NCBI GenBank assembly: GCA_016789485.1
Contig: JAEURE010000163.1
Coordinates: 1-6,420, forward strand
Direction: 5' to 3'
DNA length: 6,420 bases
DNA from: Anaerolineales bacterium
GTDB lineage: Bacteria; Chloroflexota; Anaerolineae; Anaerolineales; Villigracilaceae
Position numbers and translations under genes: made by a program
Part shown: one piece after another, positions 1 to 5,871 of the stretch
How positions within the stretch are numbered: position 1 is the stretch's first letter
Layout: each line of letters starts with the position of its first letter
Notes under the pieces: model-generated
The model's database searches: none
The model's input: only the letters and a program-made list of their open reading frames with translations
Told to the model about the DNA's origin: nothing

Positions 1-1
1 C

Positions 2-445
2 AATGGGATCACCCTTTTCCTGCCCGAAGGTGTGGAGGCAGAAGGAGCCGCACTTACGGAGGAAGGCATTCAAACGCTGCAGACCACAAACTTCCATGTT
101 TACTCCGCCAGCGCAGTGAACAAGGGCGAAACGATTGACTTCGTTCTAACCGGTGAACCAAAAGGCGTTGCCGCCGCTCCCGATGTGACACAGAATAAAA
201 ATCTGCTCATCGGCATTGGCGCACTCGGTGTTGTGCTTATCCTCGCCGGTGTATGGATGTACATGCGCGATAACAAAGGGCAAGAGGATGACATTGAAGA
301 GGAAGATGACGAATTCGAAGACAGCGAATCCATCATGGATGCCATCATCGCCATCGACGAATTGCACCGCGCCGGCAAACTCTCCGACGAAGCCTACAAA
401 CAAAGACGCGAGGAATTGAAGAACGCGTTGAAGAGAAAATCGTAG
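2..445 (+). CDS. 3' part of a membrane-anchored protein with an acidic linker and SHOCT/CcmI-like helical tail, upstream of ccmA
   Basis: The reading frame is open to the left edge, so this is the last 147 residues of a longer protein. The GTG at 32 is only an internal codon. The visible part has a beta-rich, presumably extracytoplasmic end (visible residues 1-60), one transmembrane helix (about 67-88, rich in I/L/G/V), a very acidic stretch (about 94-109) and a charged C-terminal helix pair (about 111-147) with the pattern IDELHRAGKLSDEAYKQRR. That tail pattern resembles short SHOCT-like or CcmI-like segments; this is recognition by eye. No catalytic motif is visible. It lies 52 nt before ccmA on the same strand, so it is probably co-transcribed with it. 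I recall similar anchored beta-domain proteins next to Chloroflexota ccm genes, but cannot confirm this. A role in cytochrome c maturation is inferred from position only. Confidence 0.75.
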   Translation, partial: NGITLFLPEGVEAEGAALTEEGIQTLQTTNFHVYSASAVNKGETIDFVLTGEPKGVAAAPDVTQNKNLLIGIGALGVVLILAGVWMYMRDNKGQEDDIEEEDDEFEDSESIMDAIIAIDELHRAGKLSDEAYKQRREELKNALKRKS

Positions 446-451
446 CCATGC

Positions 452-481
452 CATTGCGAAAGAGCCAACGCCTTCGCAATG
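452..481 (+). repeat. Intercistronic inverted repeat before ccmA
   Basis: The arms CATTGCGAA (452-460) and TTCGCAATG (473-481) are perfect 9-bp reverse complements separated by 12 nt. They lie between the stop codon at 445 and the ccmA start at 498. No T-run follows, so it is not a typical intrinsic terminator. The arm resembles the ATTGCGA-type ends of short palindromic intergenic repeats found in many bacteria. It could affect transcript processing or translation of ccmA; that role is inference. Confidence 0.5.
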
Positions 482-497
482 ACTTCACGGATCAAAG

Positions 498-1196
498 ATG
501 ATTGAAACCAAAAAACTTGTCAAACGCTTTGGACTAAAAACCATCCTGCGCGGAGTGGATTTTTCCGTGGAGCCCGGGGAATTCGTGGCGTTACTTGGAC
601 CAAACGGCGCGGGCAAAACCACATTTCTGCGGATTCTCGCTTCCCTTTCGCGCCCGTCACTGGGTAGTGTAAAAGTGGCAGGGTACTCACTTCCGAACGA
701 GTCTGCACAAGTCCGCGCAAAATTGGGCGTGGTTTCACACATGCCGCTGCTCTACCCGGACCTGACCGCTGAAGAAAATTTACAATTCTATGCCCGCATG
801 TATGGTATTACAAATTTCGGTCCGCGCATTACCGAAGTATTGGGAATGGTCGGTCTTGAAAATCGCCGCAGGGATCTTGTCCGCACGTTTTCACGTGGAA
901 TGCAGCAACGCCTCGCCATCGGCAGGGCGGTGATTCACGACCCCGAAGTGATGCTCTTCGATGAACCCTACACGGGTCTCGACCAGGATGCCTCCGAAAT
1001 GCTGGACGAAGTGCTCAAGTCCGTTGCCGCGAAAGGCCGCACCGTCGTTATGACCTCTCACGACCTGGCCCGCGCCGAAGACCTTGCCACACGTTTTGAC
1101 ATTCTCTCGCGGGGTATCATCGCGGCATCCGCCACGCAAAAAGACGTTCAAAAAACGAACCTGCTCTCATTCTACAAACAGGCATTGGTGGACTGA
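498..1196 (+). CDS. ccmA: Heme exporter ABC ATPase CcmA
   Basis: This is the cytoplasmic ATPase of the CcmABCD complex, which uses ATP hydrolysis to release heme-loaded CcmE from CcmC. The 232 residues cover one ABC domain: Walker A GPNGAGKTT (34-42), a signature variant SRGMQ (132-136), Walker B VMLFDEP (151-157, catalytic E156), D-loop TGLD (159-162) and switch histidine H188. At the Q-loop, the CcmA-typical HQ pair is replaced by H81-M82. The length is slightly above the usual 200-220 residues. The 4-methionine-free start region supports the ATG at 498, although the ribosome site before it is weak. The next gene begins 3 nt after the stop, and it is CcmB-like, which separates this from other ABC-2 ATPases such as NatA or DrrA. 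Without that partner the family call would be less certain. Confidence 0.9.
   Translation: MIETKKLVKRFGLKTILRGVDFSVEPGEFVALLGPNGAGKTTFLRILASLSRPSLGSVKVAGYSLPNESAQVRAKLGVVSHMPLLYPDLTAEENLQFYARMYGITNFGPRITEVLGMVGLENRRRDLVRTFSRGMQQRLAIGRAVIHDPEVMLFDEPYTGLDQDASEMLDEVLKSVAAKGRTVVMTSHDLARAEDLATRFDILSRGIIAASATQKDVQKTNLLSFYKQALVD
1187..1192 (+). promoter_or_regulatory. Ribosome binding site of ccmB, inside the end of ccmA
   Basis: GGTGGA lies 7 nt before the ATG at 1200 and overlaps the last codons of ccmA. It supports that ATG over the later in-frame ATGs at 1242 and 1275, which have no purine-rich site before them. The arrangement suggests translational coupling of ccmA and ccmB. Confidence 0.5.
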
Positions 1197-1199
1197 CCC

Positions 1200-1928
1200 A
1201 TGGCCGACACAACCAAATCCCCGTCGCTCGAAAAACAGCCAATGGAATATCGTCCATCCTTCTTCAAAGCCACCATGGCGATTGTCCAAAAAGACCTTTC
1301 GGCTGAGTTTCGTTCACGCGAATTGCTCTCTGCCATGCTGGTCTTTTCCATGCTCGTTATCCTCATCTTCAACTTCGCGCTGGAATTGGATATCAAAGTC
1401 CGCCAATCTGTCACGGCTGGCGTTTTGTGGACTACCTTCGCTTTCGCTGGCACACTCGGCCTTAACCGCTCCATGGCCGTTGAAAAAGACCGCGGCTGCA
1501 TGGATGGTCTTCTGCTCGCTCCCGTAGACCGCGCTGCCATCTTCTTTGGCAAGGCAATCAGTAACCTTGCCTTCATGCTCATTGTCGAAGCAATTGTTCT
1601 TCCGCTTTACGCCCTGCTGTATAACGAAGTACGTATTTTTCAGCCAAGTTTTCTCGGCGTGATCCTTCTAGGTTCGATCGGCTACATCGCCGTTGGCACC
1701 TTGCTCTCTGCCATGTCCGTGCAAACCCGCACGCGGGATGTTTTGCTCCCGATCCTGCTCTTCCCTGTGGCAGTCCCCGTCTTACTTGCATCCGTCAAAG
1801 CCAGCGGCGGATTATTGAATAACGCCACCTTTGCGGAAATCCTTGTCCCGCTCAATCTGCTGATCGTATACGATGTAATCTTCATCGCCGTTGCCTTCAT
1901 GGTCTTTGATTTTGTAGTGGAAGAATAA
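1200..1928 (+). CDS. ccmB: Heme exporter permease CcmB
   Basis: This is the membrane partner of CcmA in the CcmABCD complex. The 242 residues contain about six hydrophobic helices (roughly 43-62, 71-88, 120-141, 150-173, 180-199 and 219-239). Hallmarks of the CcmB family are visible: KDLSAEFRSRE (31-41), LWTTFAFAGTLGLNRS (76-91) and EKDRGCMDGLLLAPVDR (95-111) followed by FFGK. The first 25 residues are hydrophilic and make the protein longer than the usual roughly 220. A start at M15 or M26 is possible, but the ribosome site at 1187-1192 favours the ATG at 1200. It follows ccmA by 3 nt. Its stop codon lies in a small dyad at the start of the AT-rich spacer before ccmC. Confidence 0.93.
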   Translation: MADTTKSPSLEKQPMEYRPSFFKATMAIVQKDLSAEFRSRELLSAMLVFSMLVILIFNFALELDIKVRQSVTAGVLWTTFAFAGTLGLNRSMAVEKDRGCMDGLLLAPVDRAAIFFGKAISNLAFMLIVEAIVLPLYALLYNEVRIFQPSFLGVILLGSIGYIAVGTLLSAMSVQTRTRDVLLPILLFPVAVPVLLASVKASGGLLNNATFAEILVPLNLLIVYDVIFIAVAFMVFDFVVEE

Positions 1929-2020
1929 AATTCTTCAAAATCTACAAACCAAAAAATACTATTCTCAGAATTTTTTATGTCAAATACGATTTAATCAAAA
2001 TTTATCGATCAGAAATCGTA
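1920..2020 (+). repeat. Dyad-rich AT-rich spacer between ccmB and ccmC
   Basis: The 114-nt gap (1929-2042) is about 25% GC by hand count. It and the edge of ccmB hold three perfect dyads. GAAGAAT/ATTCTTC (1920-1926 and 1930-1936) overlaps the ccmB stop. ATTCT/AGAAT (1961-1965 and 1967-1971) runs into a T6 tract. TACGATTT/AAATCGTA (1985-1992 and 2013-2020) has 20 nt between its arms. Each alone is weak. Together they may mark an mRNA processing or attenuation site, a binding site, or decayed intergenic repeat DNA. Confidence 0.4.
1962..1990 (+). promoter_or_regulatory. Possible internal promoter for ccmC-ccmD
   Basis: TTCTCA (1962-1967) and TACGAT (1985-1990) each match 4 of 6 bases of the sigma70-type consensus and are 17 bp apart in AT-rich DNA. 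The -10 candidate overlaps one arm of a dyad. In DNA this AT-rich, such matches arise easily, so this is only a candidate. Confidence 0.2.
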
Positions 2021-2026
2021 AATCTT

Positions 2027-2034
2027 AAAAGGAG
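2027..2034 (+). promoter_or_regulatory. Strong ribosome binding site of ccmC
   Basis: AAAAGGAG lies 8 nt before the ATG at 2043. It is the clearest ribosome site in the ccm operon and fixes the ccmC start. A strong site of its own fits independent translation of ccmC after the long spacer. Confidence 0.75.
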
Positions 2035-2042
2035 TTCGTCCA

Positions 2043-2741
2043 ATGCAATCCAAACCAATTGCACTCACAATTCTTGATATCGTTTCAATCATTGTTCTCG
2101 GCATTGCCTCCTATCTTGCCCTTGTTTTCGCTCCCACCGAAGCTGTGATGGGAGATGTGCAGCGCGTCTTCTATTTCCACATCGGTACAGCCTGGGTCGG
2201 TCTGGTTGGATTCGTCCTTGCGGCTGTCTCAGGCATTGCCTACCTCATCACCAAGGACATGAGATGGGATCGCTTCGAAGTTGCGGCTGTTGAAGTCAGC
2301 ACCATGTTCTTTTTCATCACCATCGTCCTCGGTTCCATTTGGGCTCGTCCTGCCTGGAACACCTGGTGGACCTGGGATCCACGCCTCACTACCGCCGCCG
2401 TCACTGAGCTGATCTACATCGCCTACTTCATGCTCCGTCAAGGCATTGAAGACCCCGATAAACGCGCGCGCTTCGGCGCAGTCTATGCCCTGCTTGGCGG
2501 TCTCAGCGCCCCCATCACCTTCATGGTCATCCGCCTCTTCCGTACCATTCATCCTGTCGTCATCGGCAACCAAAGCGCCGAAGCGCAAGGCGGCTTTAGC
2601 ATGACCCCCGACATGCGCACCGCATTCTTCTTTGCCCTCTTTGCCTTTACCATCATCTTTATTGATATGATGTGGCATCGCATCCGCCTTGGCGGCTTGC
2701 AGGAGAAGGTCGAACAACTAAAACTAAACGTCTCAATATAA
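2043..2741 (+). CDS. ccmC: Cytochrome c biogenesis heme-handling membrane protein CcmC
   Basis: CcmC binds heme at the outer face of the membrane and passes it to the chaperone CcmE. It belongs to the heme-handling protein family with CcmF and CcsA. The 232 residues have about six hydrophobic helices. Tryptophan-rich motif: W105-N-T-W108-W109-T-W111-D112-P-R. Candidate axial heme histidines are H46 (in VFYFHIGTAW) and H170 (in FRTIHPVV), at spacings matching the two conserved histidines that flank the W-motif in family members. The length is normal for CcmC and far too short for CcmF. It is preceded by a strong ribosome site and followed after 13 nt by a CcmD-like gene, the classical order. 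The C-terminal tail (212-232) is charged and probably cytoplasmic. Confidence 0.94.
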   Translation: MQSKPIALTILDIVSIIVLGIASYLALVFAPTEAVMGDVQRVFYFHIGTAWVGLVGFVLAAVSGIAYLITKDMRWDRFEVAAVEVSTMFFFITIVLGSIWARPAWNTWWTWDPRLTTAAVTELIYIAYFMLRQGIEDPDKRARFGAVYALLGGLSAPITFMVIRLFRTIHPVVIGNQSAEAQGGFSMTPDMRTAFFFALFAFTIIFIDMMWHRIRLGGLQEKVEQLKLNVSI

Positions 2742-2743
2742 AT

Positions 2744-2747
2744 GGAG
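2744..2747 (+). promoter_or_regulatory. Ribosome binding site of the ccmD-like gene
   Basis: GGAG sits 7 nt before the ATG at 2755 and lies wholly in the 13-nt gap after ccmC. It supports translation of this very small gene and chooses its start over the in-frame ATG at 2785. Confidence 0.6.
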
Positions 2748-2754
2748 CATAAAA

Positions 2755-2919
2755 ATGGAAACCATTCCCGATACTTCAGGCTATATGATCGCAGGCTTCG
2801 TCGTCTCCTTTCTCACCATGGGATTGTATGTTCTCAGCATCTACCTGCGCAATAAAAACCTCAATCAGGATCTTGAAACCCTCCTGTCCATTGAGACGGA
2901 ACAATCCAAAAAGAAATAG
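2755..2919 (+). CDS. ccmD: Small CcmD-like membrane protein
   Basis: This 54-residue protein begins METIPDTSGY. It has one transmembrane helix (about 10-31, through IAGFVVSFLTMGLYVLSIYL) and then a charged tail (R32 to K54, ending SKKK). CcmD proteins are poorly conserved in sequence but share this layout: short, one helix, positively charged cytoplasmic tail. In System I, CcmD is needed for release of holo-CcmE from the CcmABC complex. The assignment rests on size, topology, its ribosome site and its place 13 nt after ccmC as the last gene before a terminator. It has no enzymatic motif. Sequence similarity alone would not prove it. Confidence 0.75.
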   Translation: METIPDTSGYMIAGFVVSFLTMGLYVLSIYLRNKNLNQDLETLLSIETEQSKKK

Positions 2920-2927
2920 CCCAACAC

Positions 2928-2961
2928 AAAAGAGTCCGCTATAATAGAAGCGGACTCTTTT
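2928..2961 (+). terminator. Intrinsic terminator of the ccm operon
   Basis: The arms AAAAGAGTCCGCT (2928-2940) and AGCGGACTCTTTT (2949-2961) are perfect 13-bp reverse complements around an 8-nt loop. The T-run is the 3' end of the second arm. The matching A-run at the 5' side means it could also act on the - strand. It begins 8 nt after the ccmD stop codon. The loop edge carries TATAAT. Confidence 0.85.
2940..2945 (+). promoter_or_regulatory. Possible -10 box inside the terminator loop
   Basis: A perfect TATAAT spans the last base of the left arm and the loop of the ccm terminator. It is 23 nt before the ATG at 2969, so transcription would start near 2952 with a leader of about 17 nt. No good -35 hexamer is found 16-18 bp upstream. 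This is the only promoter-like signal between the operon and the next gene. Confidence 0.35.
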
Positions 2962-2968
2962 GATTCCG

Positions 2969-4588
2969 ATGCAGAAACGCCGCTGGAAGATTGGCCTTAT
3001 CGCAATCATGATCGCCATCTCAAATATGGCGTTCACGCCTAATCTCGCGCCTGCACCTGAGCCCAATCCCCCGCCCGGTCCGGACCGCTTCTCCATCATC
3101 GCCGTGAAATATACCGCCTACGAATGGCACCTGTTAACATGGAAAAATAAAACATTCGCATGCTCCATCATCATTGACCATGAAGGAATGCCATATCCGG
3201 GGGAAGTTTACAGAGACTGCGGAAACACCATCTACAAAACCTGGATCACCCAGCCTCCCTGTATTATCCGCGAGTACAAGTTATGTGTGGGCTATTATGC
3301 TGTACAAGTGGACAGCCAGCAAAAAGAAAAGGAAATATCCATGCAGCTAGCTCCTGCCAGCGCATGGATATCCCTCGAAGACTGCGAACCTGTCCTCAGC
3401 ACCTCTACAAACATATGCGAAACAAAGCCCACCCTCGTCTTCACAGGGACGGAACCCCTCCCCAATGAGACGATCACCCAAATTGCAGGGACTTACGATG
3501 GCAAGTCGTTTGACTGCGCCGACACCGACGTTTGCAAATTCCGCATTCCTGCAACAGACGAAGATGGCGTCACCGTTAAATTCTGGTCCTACTCAAGTTA
3601 TGGAGACAGCAGTCCCATATTTACGGCACAAGTTCGCGTTCAAGAAGTGGACGAGGGTGACCCAGACCAACTCTATTGGTATGTGGACGTGCTCTCCCCT
3701 CAATGGCAGGGAAACCCTGTAGCAACCTGCTCCGACTCATGGGGCGTGTTCCCGCCTGTGGGAGGCGCACCAGCATGGCTCTCCACCCCCACCCAGAGCG
3801 AAGAGCTCAGCAGCGACATCCCCTACACATATCTCGCTGCAAATCTCATCCTGCAGGGTGTTGTGGATGCAAGTTCCTGCCCTGATGGAGGCCTGCCCCC
3901 CGGCAATGTGGTCAACCAGTGCGGGATTGAAAAATCACGGGATGCCGTCAAGGAATGGCAAAATCAGTTCGATGAATTGATTTTGAGCACCGCGAAAGAG
4001 ACCGGTGTACCTGCCCGTCTGATAAAAAATCTCTTCGCACGCGAGAGTCAATTTTGGCCGGGCATCTTTCAGGAAGTTGGCGATACGGGTCTTGGTCAAC
4101 TAACAGAGAACGGTGCCGATACAACGCTCTTTTGGAATCGCTCTTTCTACAATCAATTTTGTCCGCTTGTAATGGATGCAGCAGTTTGCGGTATTGGTTA
4201 TATGAATCTGGAAGAGATCGACCAAATTGCGCTGCGCCGAGCTTTGGTTAGCAGTGTAGACGCCTCCTGCAAGGAATGTCCGCTCGGGCTGGACCTGACA
4301 CAGGCCCATTTCTCTGTGGGGGTTTTTGCCCACACCATGATCGCCAACTGTGAGCAAGCCGGGCAGGTCGTTTATAACTATACGGGTGAATCACCAGGGG
4401 ATGCGGCAACTTACGAAGATCTATGGAAATTCACATTGGTTAATTACAATGCTGGCGGCGGCTGTCTCGCGGAAGCCATCACAGAAGCAACGAATAGAGG
4501 ACTGGAAATCACCTGGGAAAATATTTCTCCTTATCTAACGGGGGCATGTTCCGGCGCAGTCGATTATGTAAACGATATAAGCAAATAA
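2969..4588 (+). CDS. Secreted Cys-rich protein with C-terminal lytic-transglycosylase-like (SLT) domain
   Basis: This 539-residue protein is probably exported and acts on, or attaches to, cell wall glycan. Signal peptide: MQKRR followed by a hydrophobic core to about residue 22, then a proline-rich stretch (28-38). Module 1 (about 42-127) has C65, C84, C98 and C106. Module 2 (about 137-226) is Ig-like with C139, C150, C183 and C189. A linker with C254, C304 and C318 leads to the SLT-like domain (about 334-539). That domain has ARESQF with candidate catalytic E359, GLGQLT (374-379), NYNAGGG (492-498) and Y533. SLT enzymes cleave peptidoglycan to 1,6-anhydromuropeptides; activity here is inferred. 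In total there are 18 cysteines, an even number that fits disulfides. The ATG at 2969 is chosen over a TTG at 2960 that lies inside the terminator; no clear ribosome site precedes either. The gene stands alone between two terminators. Confidence 0.88.
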   Translation: MQKRRWKIGLIAIMIAISNMAFTPNLAPAPEPNPPPGPDRFSIIAVKYTAYEWHLLTWKNKTFACSIIIDHEGMPYPGEVYRDCGNTIYKTWITQPPCIIREYKLCVGYYAVQVDSQQKEKEISMQLAPASAWISLEDCEPVLSTSTNICETKPTLVFTGTEPLPNETITQIAGTYDGKSFDCADTDVCKFRIPATDEDGVTVKFWSYSSYGDSSPIFTAQVRVQEVDEGDPDQLYWYVDVLSPQWQGNPVATCSDSWGVFPPVGGAPAWLSTPTQSEELSSDIPYTYLAANLILQGVVDASSCPDGGLPPGNVVNQCGIEKSRDAVKEWQNQFDELILSTAKETGVPARLIKNLFARESQFWPGIFQEVGDTGLGQLTENGADTTLFWNRSFYNQFCPLVMDAAVCGIGYMNLEEIDQIALRRALVSSVDASCKECPLGLDLTQAHFSVGVFAHTMIANCEQAGQVVYNYTGESPGDAATYEDLWKFTLVNYNAGGGCLAEAITEATNRGLEITWENISPYLTGACSGAVDYVNDISK

Positions 4589-4603
4589 GTTATTCAAAAA
4601 ATT

Positions 4604-4640
4604 AAAGCCGTCGAAAGGAATTCGACGGCTTTTTTGTTTT
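4604..4640 (+). terminator. Intrinsic terminator after the SLT-domain gene
   Basis: The arms AAAGCCGTCGAA (4604-4615) and TTCGACGGCTTT (4621-4632) form a perfect 12-bp stem with a 5-nt loop, AGGAA. The T-run TTTTTTGTTTT (4630-4640) overlaps the second arm. It begins 16 nt after the stop codon at 4588. Confidence 0.93.
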
Positions 4641-4652
4641 AATCAACCATTG

Positions 4653-4707
4653 GTACTGGAAGTACTTTGGTCTTATTCCTTTTTTGAAAACGAATGGTTA
4701 AGATAAT
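4653..4707 (+). promoter_or_regulatory. Upstream region of the lipoprotein gene: small dyad and a -10-like box
   Basis: The 100 nt between the terminator and the gene hold the dyad GTACT/AGTAC (4653-4657 and 4661-4665), flanked by CCA and TGG in imperfect symmetry, and GATAAT (4702-4707), a 5 of 6 match to a -10 box. TTGAAA at 4684-4689 is too close to pair with GATAAT. A separate promoter must exist after the terminator; which bases form it is uncertain. Confidence 0.25.
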
Positions 4708-4728
4708 CATAGTGAAACAAACTTTATC

Positions 4729-4735
4729 AAAGGAG
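4729..4735 (+). promoter_or_regulatory. Ribosome binding site of the lipoprotein gene
   Basis: AAAGGAG lies 5 nt before the ATG at 4741. It is a near-consensus site and fixes the start, which also gives a well-formed signal peptide. Confidence 0.75.
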
Positions 4736-4740
4736 AAGAA

Positions 4741-5841
4741 ATGTACATAAAAAACGCCAAGACCATTTTTACTGTATTATGTGCAATGGTCATCATGCTC
4801 GCCTGTGGATTGCCCGCTGCCGCAGAGGTGACGGAAATTCCAGCAACGGAAATTCCAGCCACCGAAGCGGCTGCAACCTCAGTGTCCGCTCCGCCACCCA
4901 CTGAGGTTGCAGCCATCCAGCATCAAACCATTCCTGTAGGTCTGCCTGATAATCAAAGCGGACAGGCTGGTGATTTCGACTCTTCCAAGGTGTTGGAAAA
5001 TGGAAGCCTAGTTGGAGGCGATCGCTTCACCTTCGGTCGTTTTGAACGTCCCTTCAATGCCAATAGCATGGATGTTTATTTTTCCCAGATCGACATTGTG
5101 GATACACAAGTGCATCAAGATGACACCTGGATTTTTGGCAGCATTAAGGTGAAAGAATTAAACAACAATAGTTCTTCAGCCGAGAAATACGCTCTCGAAT
5201 TGGACACCGACCGGGATGGAAAAGGAGATTGGCTGATCCTTTCCACTAAACCGACATCCACAGACTGGACAGTTAATGGTGTGCAAATCTACGAAGATGC
5301 AAATAATGATGTGGGGCTTCAAATGCCCATGCTCACCGATGAAAACACCGCAAATGGCGATGGCTTTGAGGTTCTCGCCTTTGACCAGGGAAATGGGGAT
5401 GATCCCGACTCTGCATGGGTTCGCATTTCACCCAATGATGCAAACATAATTGAATTTTCCGTCAAAAAAACTGCAGTCGGCACGCCAAAACAGTACCTTA
5501 TCAATATGTGGGCTGGCACTTCCCTGCTTGACCCGTCTATTTTTGACCTCAATGATCAGTTCACCCATGAGCAAGCAGGTGCGGCAGACAAAGGGCTCGA
5601 ATTCTTCTATCCCATCAAGGCTGTTTCAGAAATTGACAACTCCTGCCGCATGGCAGTGGGATTCCAACCAAATGGAAGTGAACCCGGCATTTGCCCTGTA
5701 CCCGAACTACAACAGGGAAGTCCTGCCGCTCCAGGTGAATCCTGTTCAGATGGTACCTTTTTATTCTGCAGCCAGAGAGGTTGTTTCTGTGCTCCAATTT
5801 TGATTATTACTTTCCCCAATGACCCACCCCCAGTTCCTTAA
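4741..5841 (+). CDS. Probable lipoprotein with repetitive linker, DxDxDG-containing body and Cys-rich C-terminus
   Basis: The 366-residue product has a signal peptide (K4, K7, hydrophobic 9-21) ending at a candidate lipobox M19-L20-A21-C22. Leu at -2 and Met at -3 are atypical, so lipidation at C22 is likely but not certain. Residues 29-58 form a low-complexity linker with TEIPA-type repeats. The body (about 70-320) looks beta-rich and contains DTDRDGKGD (155-163), a DxDxDGxGD loop like calcium sites, and D/N-rich turns near 186-190 and 218-223. After C302 and C318 the tail adds C335, C343, C348 and C350, then a proline-rich end. I recall this body type (FGRFERPFNANSMD near 98-111) as widespread in Chloroflexota surface proteins, without known function. 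It is a single gene between terminators. Function is unknown; a surface or matrix role is inferred. Confidence 0.85.
   Translation: MYIKNAKTIFTVLCAMVIMLACGLPAAAEVTEIPATEIPATEAAATSVSAPPPTEVAAIQHQTIPVGLPDNQSGQAGDFDSSKVLENGSLVGGDRFTFGRFERPFNANSMDVYFSQIDIVDTQVHQDDTWIFGSIKVKELNNNSSSAEKYALELDTDRDGKGDWLILSTKPTSTDWTVNGVQIYEDANNDVGLQMPMLTDENTANGDGFEVLAFDQGNGDDPDSAWVRISPNDANIIEFSVKKTAVGTPKQYLINMWAGTSLLDPSIFDLNDQFTHEQAGAADKGLEFFYPIKAVSEIDNSCRMAVGFQPNGSEPGICPVPELQQGSPAAPGESCSDGTFLFCSQRGCFCAPILIITFPNDPPPVP
4831..4875 (+). repeat. 15-bp tandem repeat in the lipoprotein linker
   Basis: Three 15-bp units: ACGGAAATTCCAGCA (4831-4845), ACGGAAATTCCAGCC (4846-4860) and a diverged third (4861-4875). They encode TEIPA, TEIPA and TEAAA. 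The unit length keeps the frame, so the copy number could change by slippage and alter only the linker length. Confidence 0.75.
4869..4914 (+). repeat. Perfect 16-bp inverted repeat inside the lipoprotein coding region
   Basis: GGCTGCAACCTCAGTG (4869-4884) and CACTGAGGTTGCAGCC (4899-4914) are exact reverse complements with 14 nt between them. The arms encode parts of the linker (A43 to V48 and P53 to A58). In the mRNA this would be a stable hairpin about 130 nt after the start codon. No T-run follows, so it is not a terminator. Confidence 0.85.
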
Positions 5842-5871
5842 TTTGTATCCATAAAATAACCACCCAACCTC

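Noticed and set aside
1172..1582. - strand open frame of 136 codons over ccmB
   Set aside because: It overlaps the highly conserved ccmB core, shows no recognisable domain, and has no supporting ribosome site or neighbour.
2229..2717. A 162-codon open frame on the - strand opposite ccmC
   Set aside because: It lies wholly inside a clear ccmC gene, its protein is rich in D/G/H with no domain, and it has no ribosome site. It is a shadow of the + strand codon use.
2960..2968. TTG at 2960 as the start of the SLT-domain gene
   Set aside because: It lies within the T-run of the ccm terminator, and the ATG three codons later gives a normal positively charged signal peptide start.
4268..4279. CxxC (C-K-E-C) in the SLT-domain protein as a heme c site
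   Set aside because: The next residue is Pro, not His, so it is not CxxCH. No CxxCH motif was seen in any of the called proteins, despite the neighbouring ccm genes.
4831..4875. CRISPR-like or minisatellite array
   Set aside because: The repeats are contiguous without spacers, number only about three, and encode a low-complexity linker in frame.
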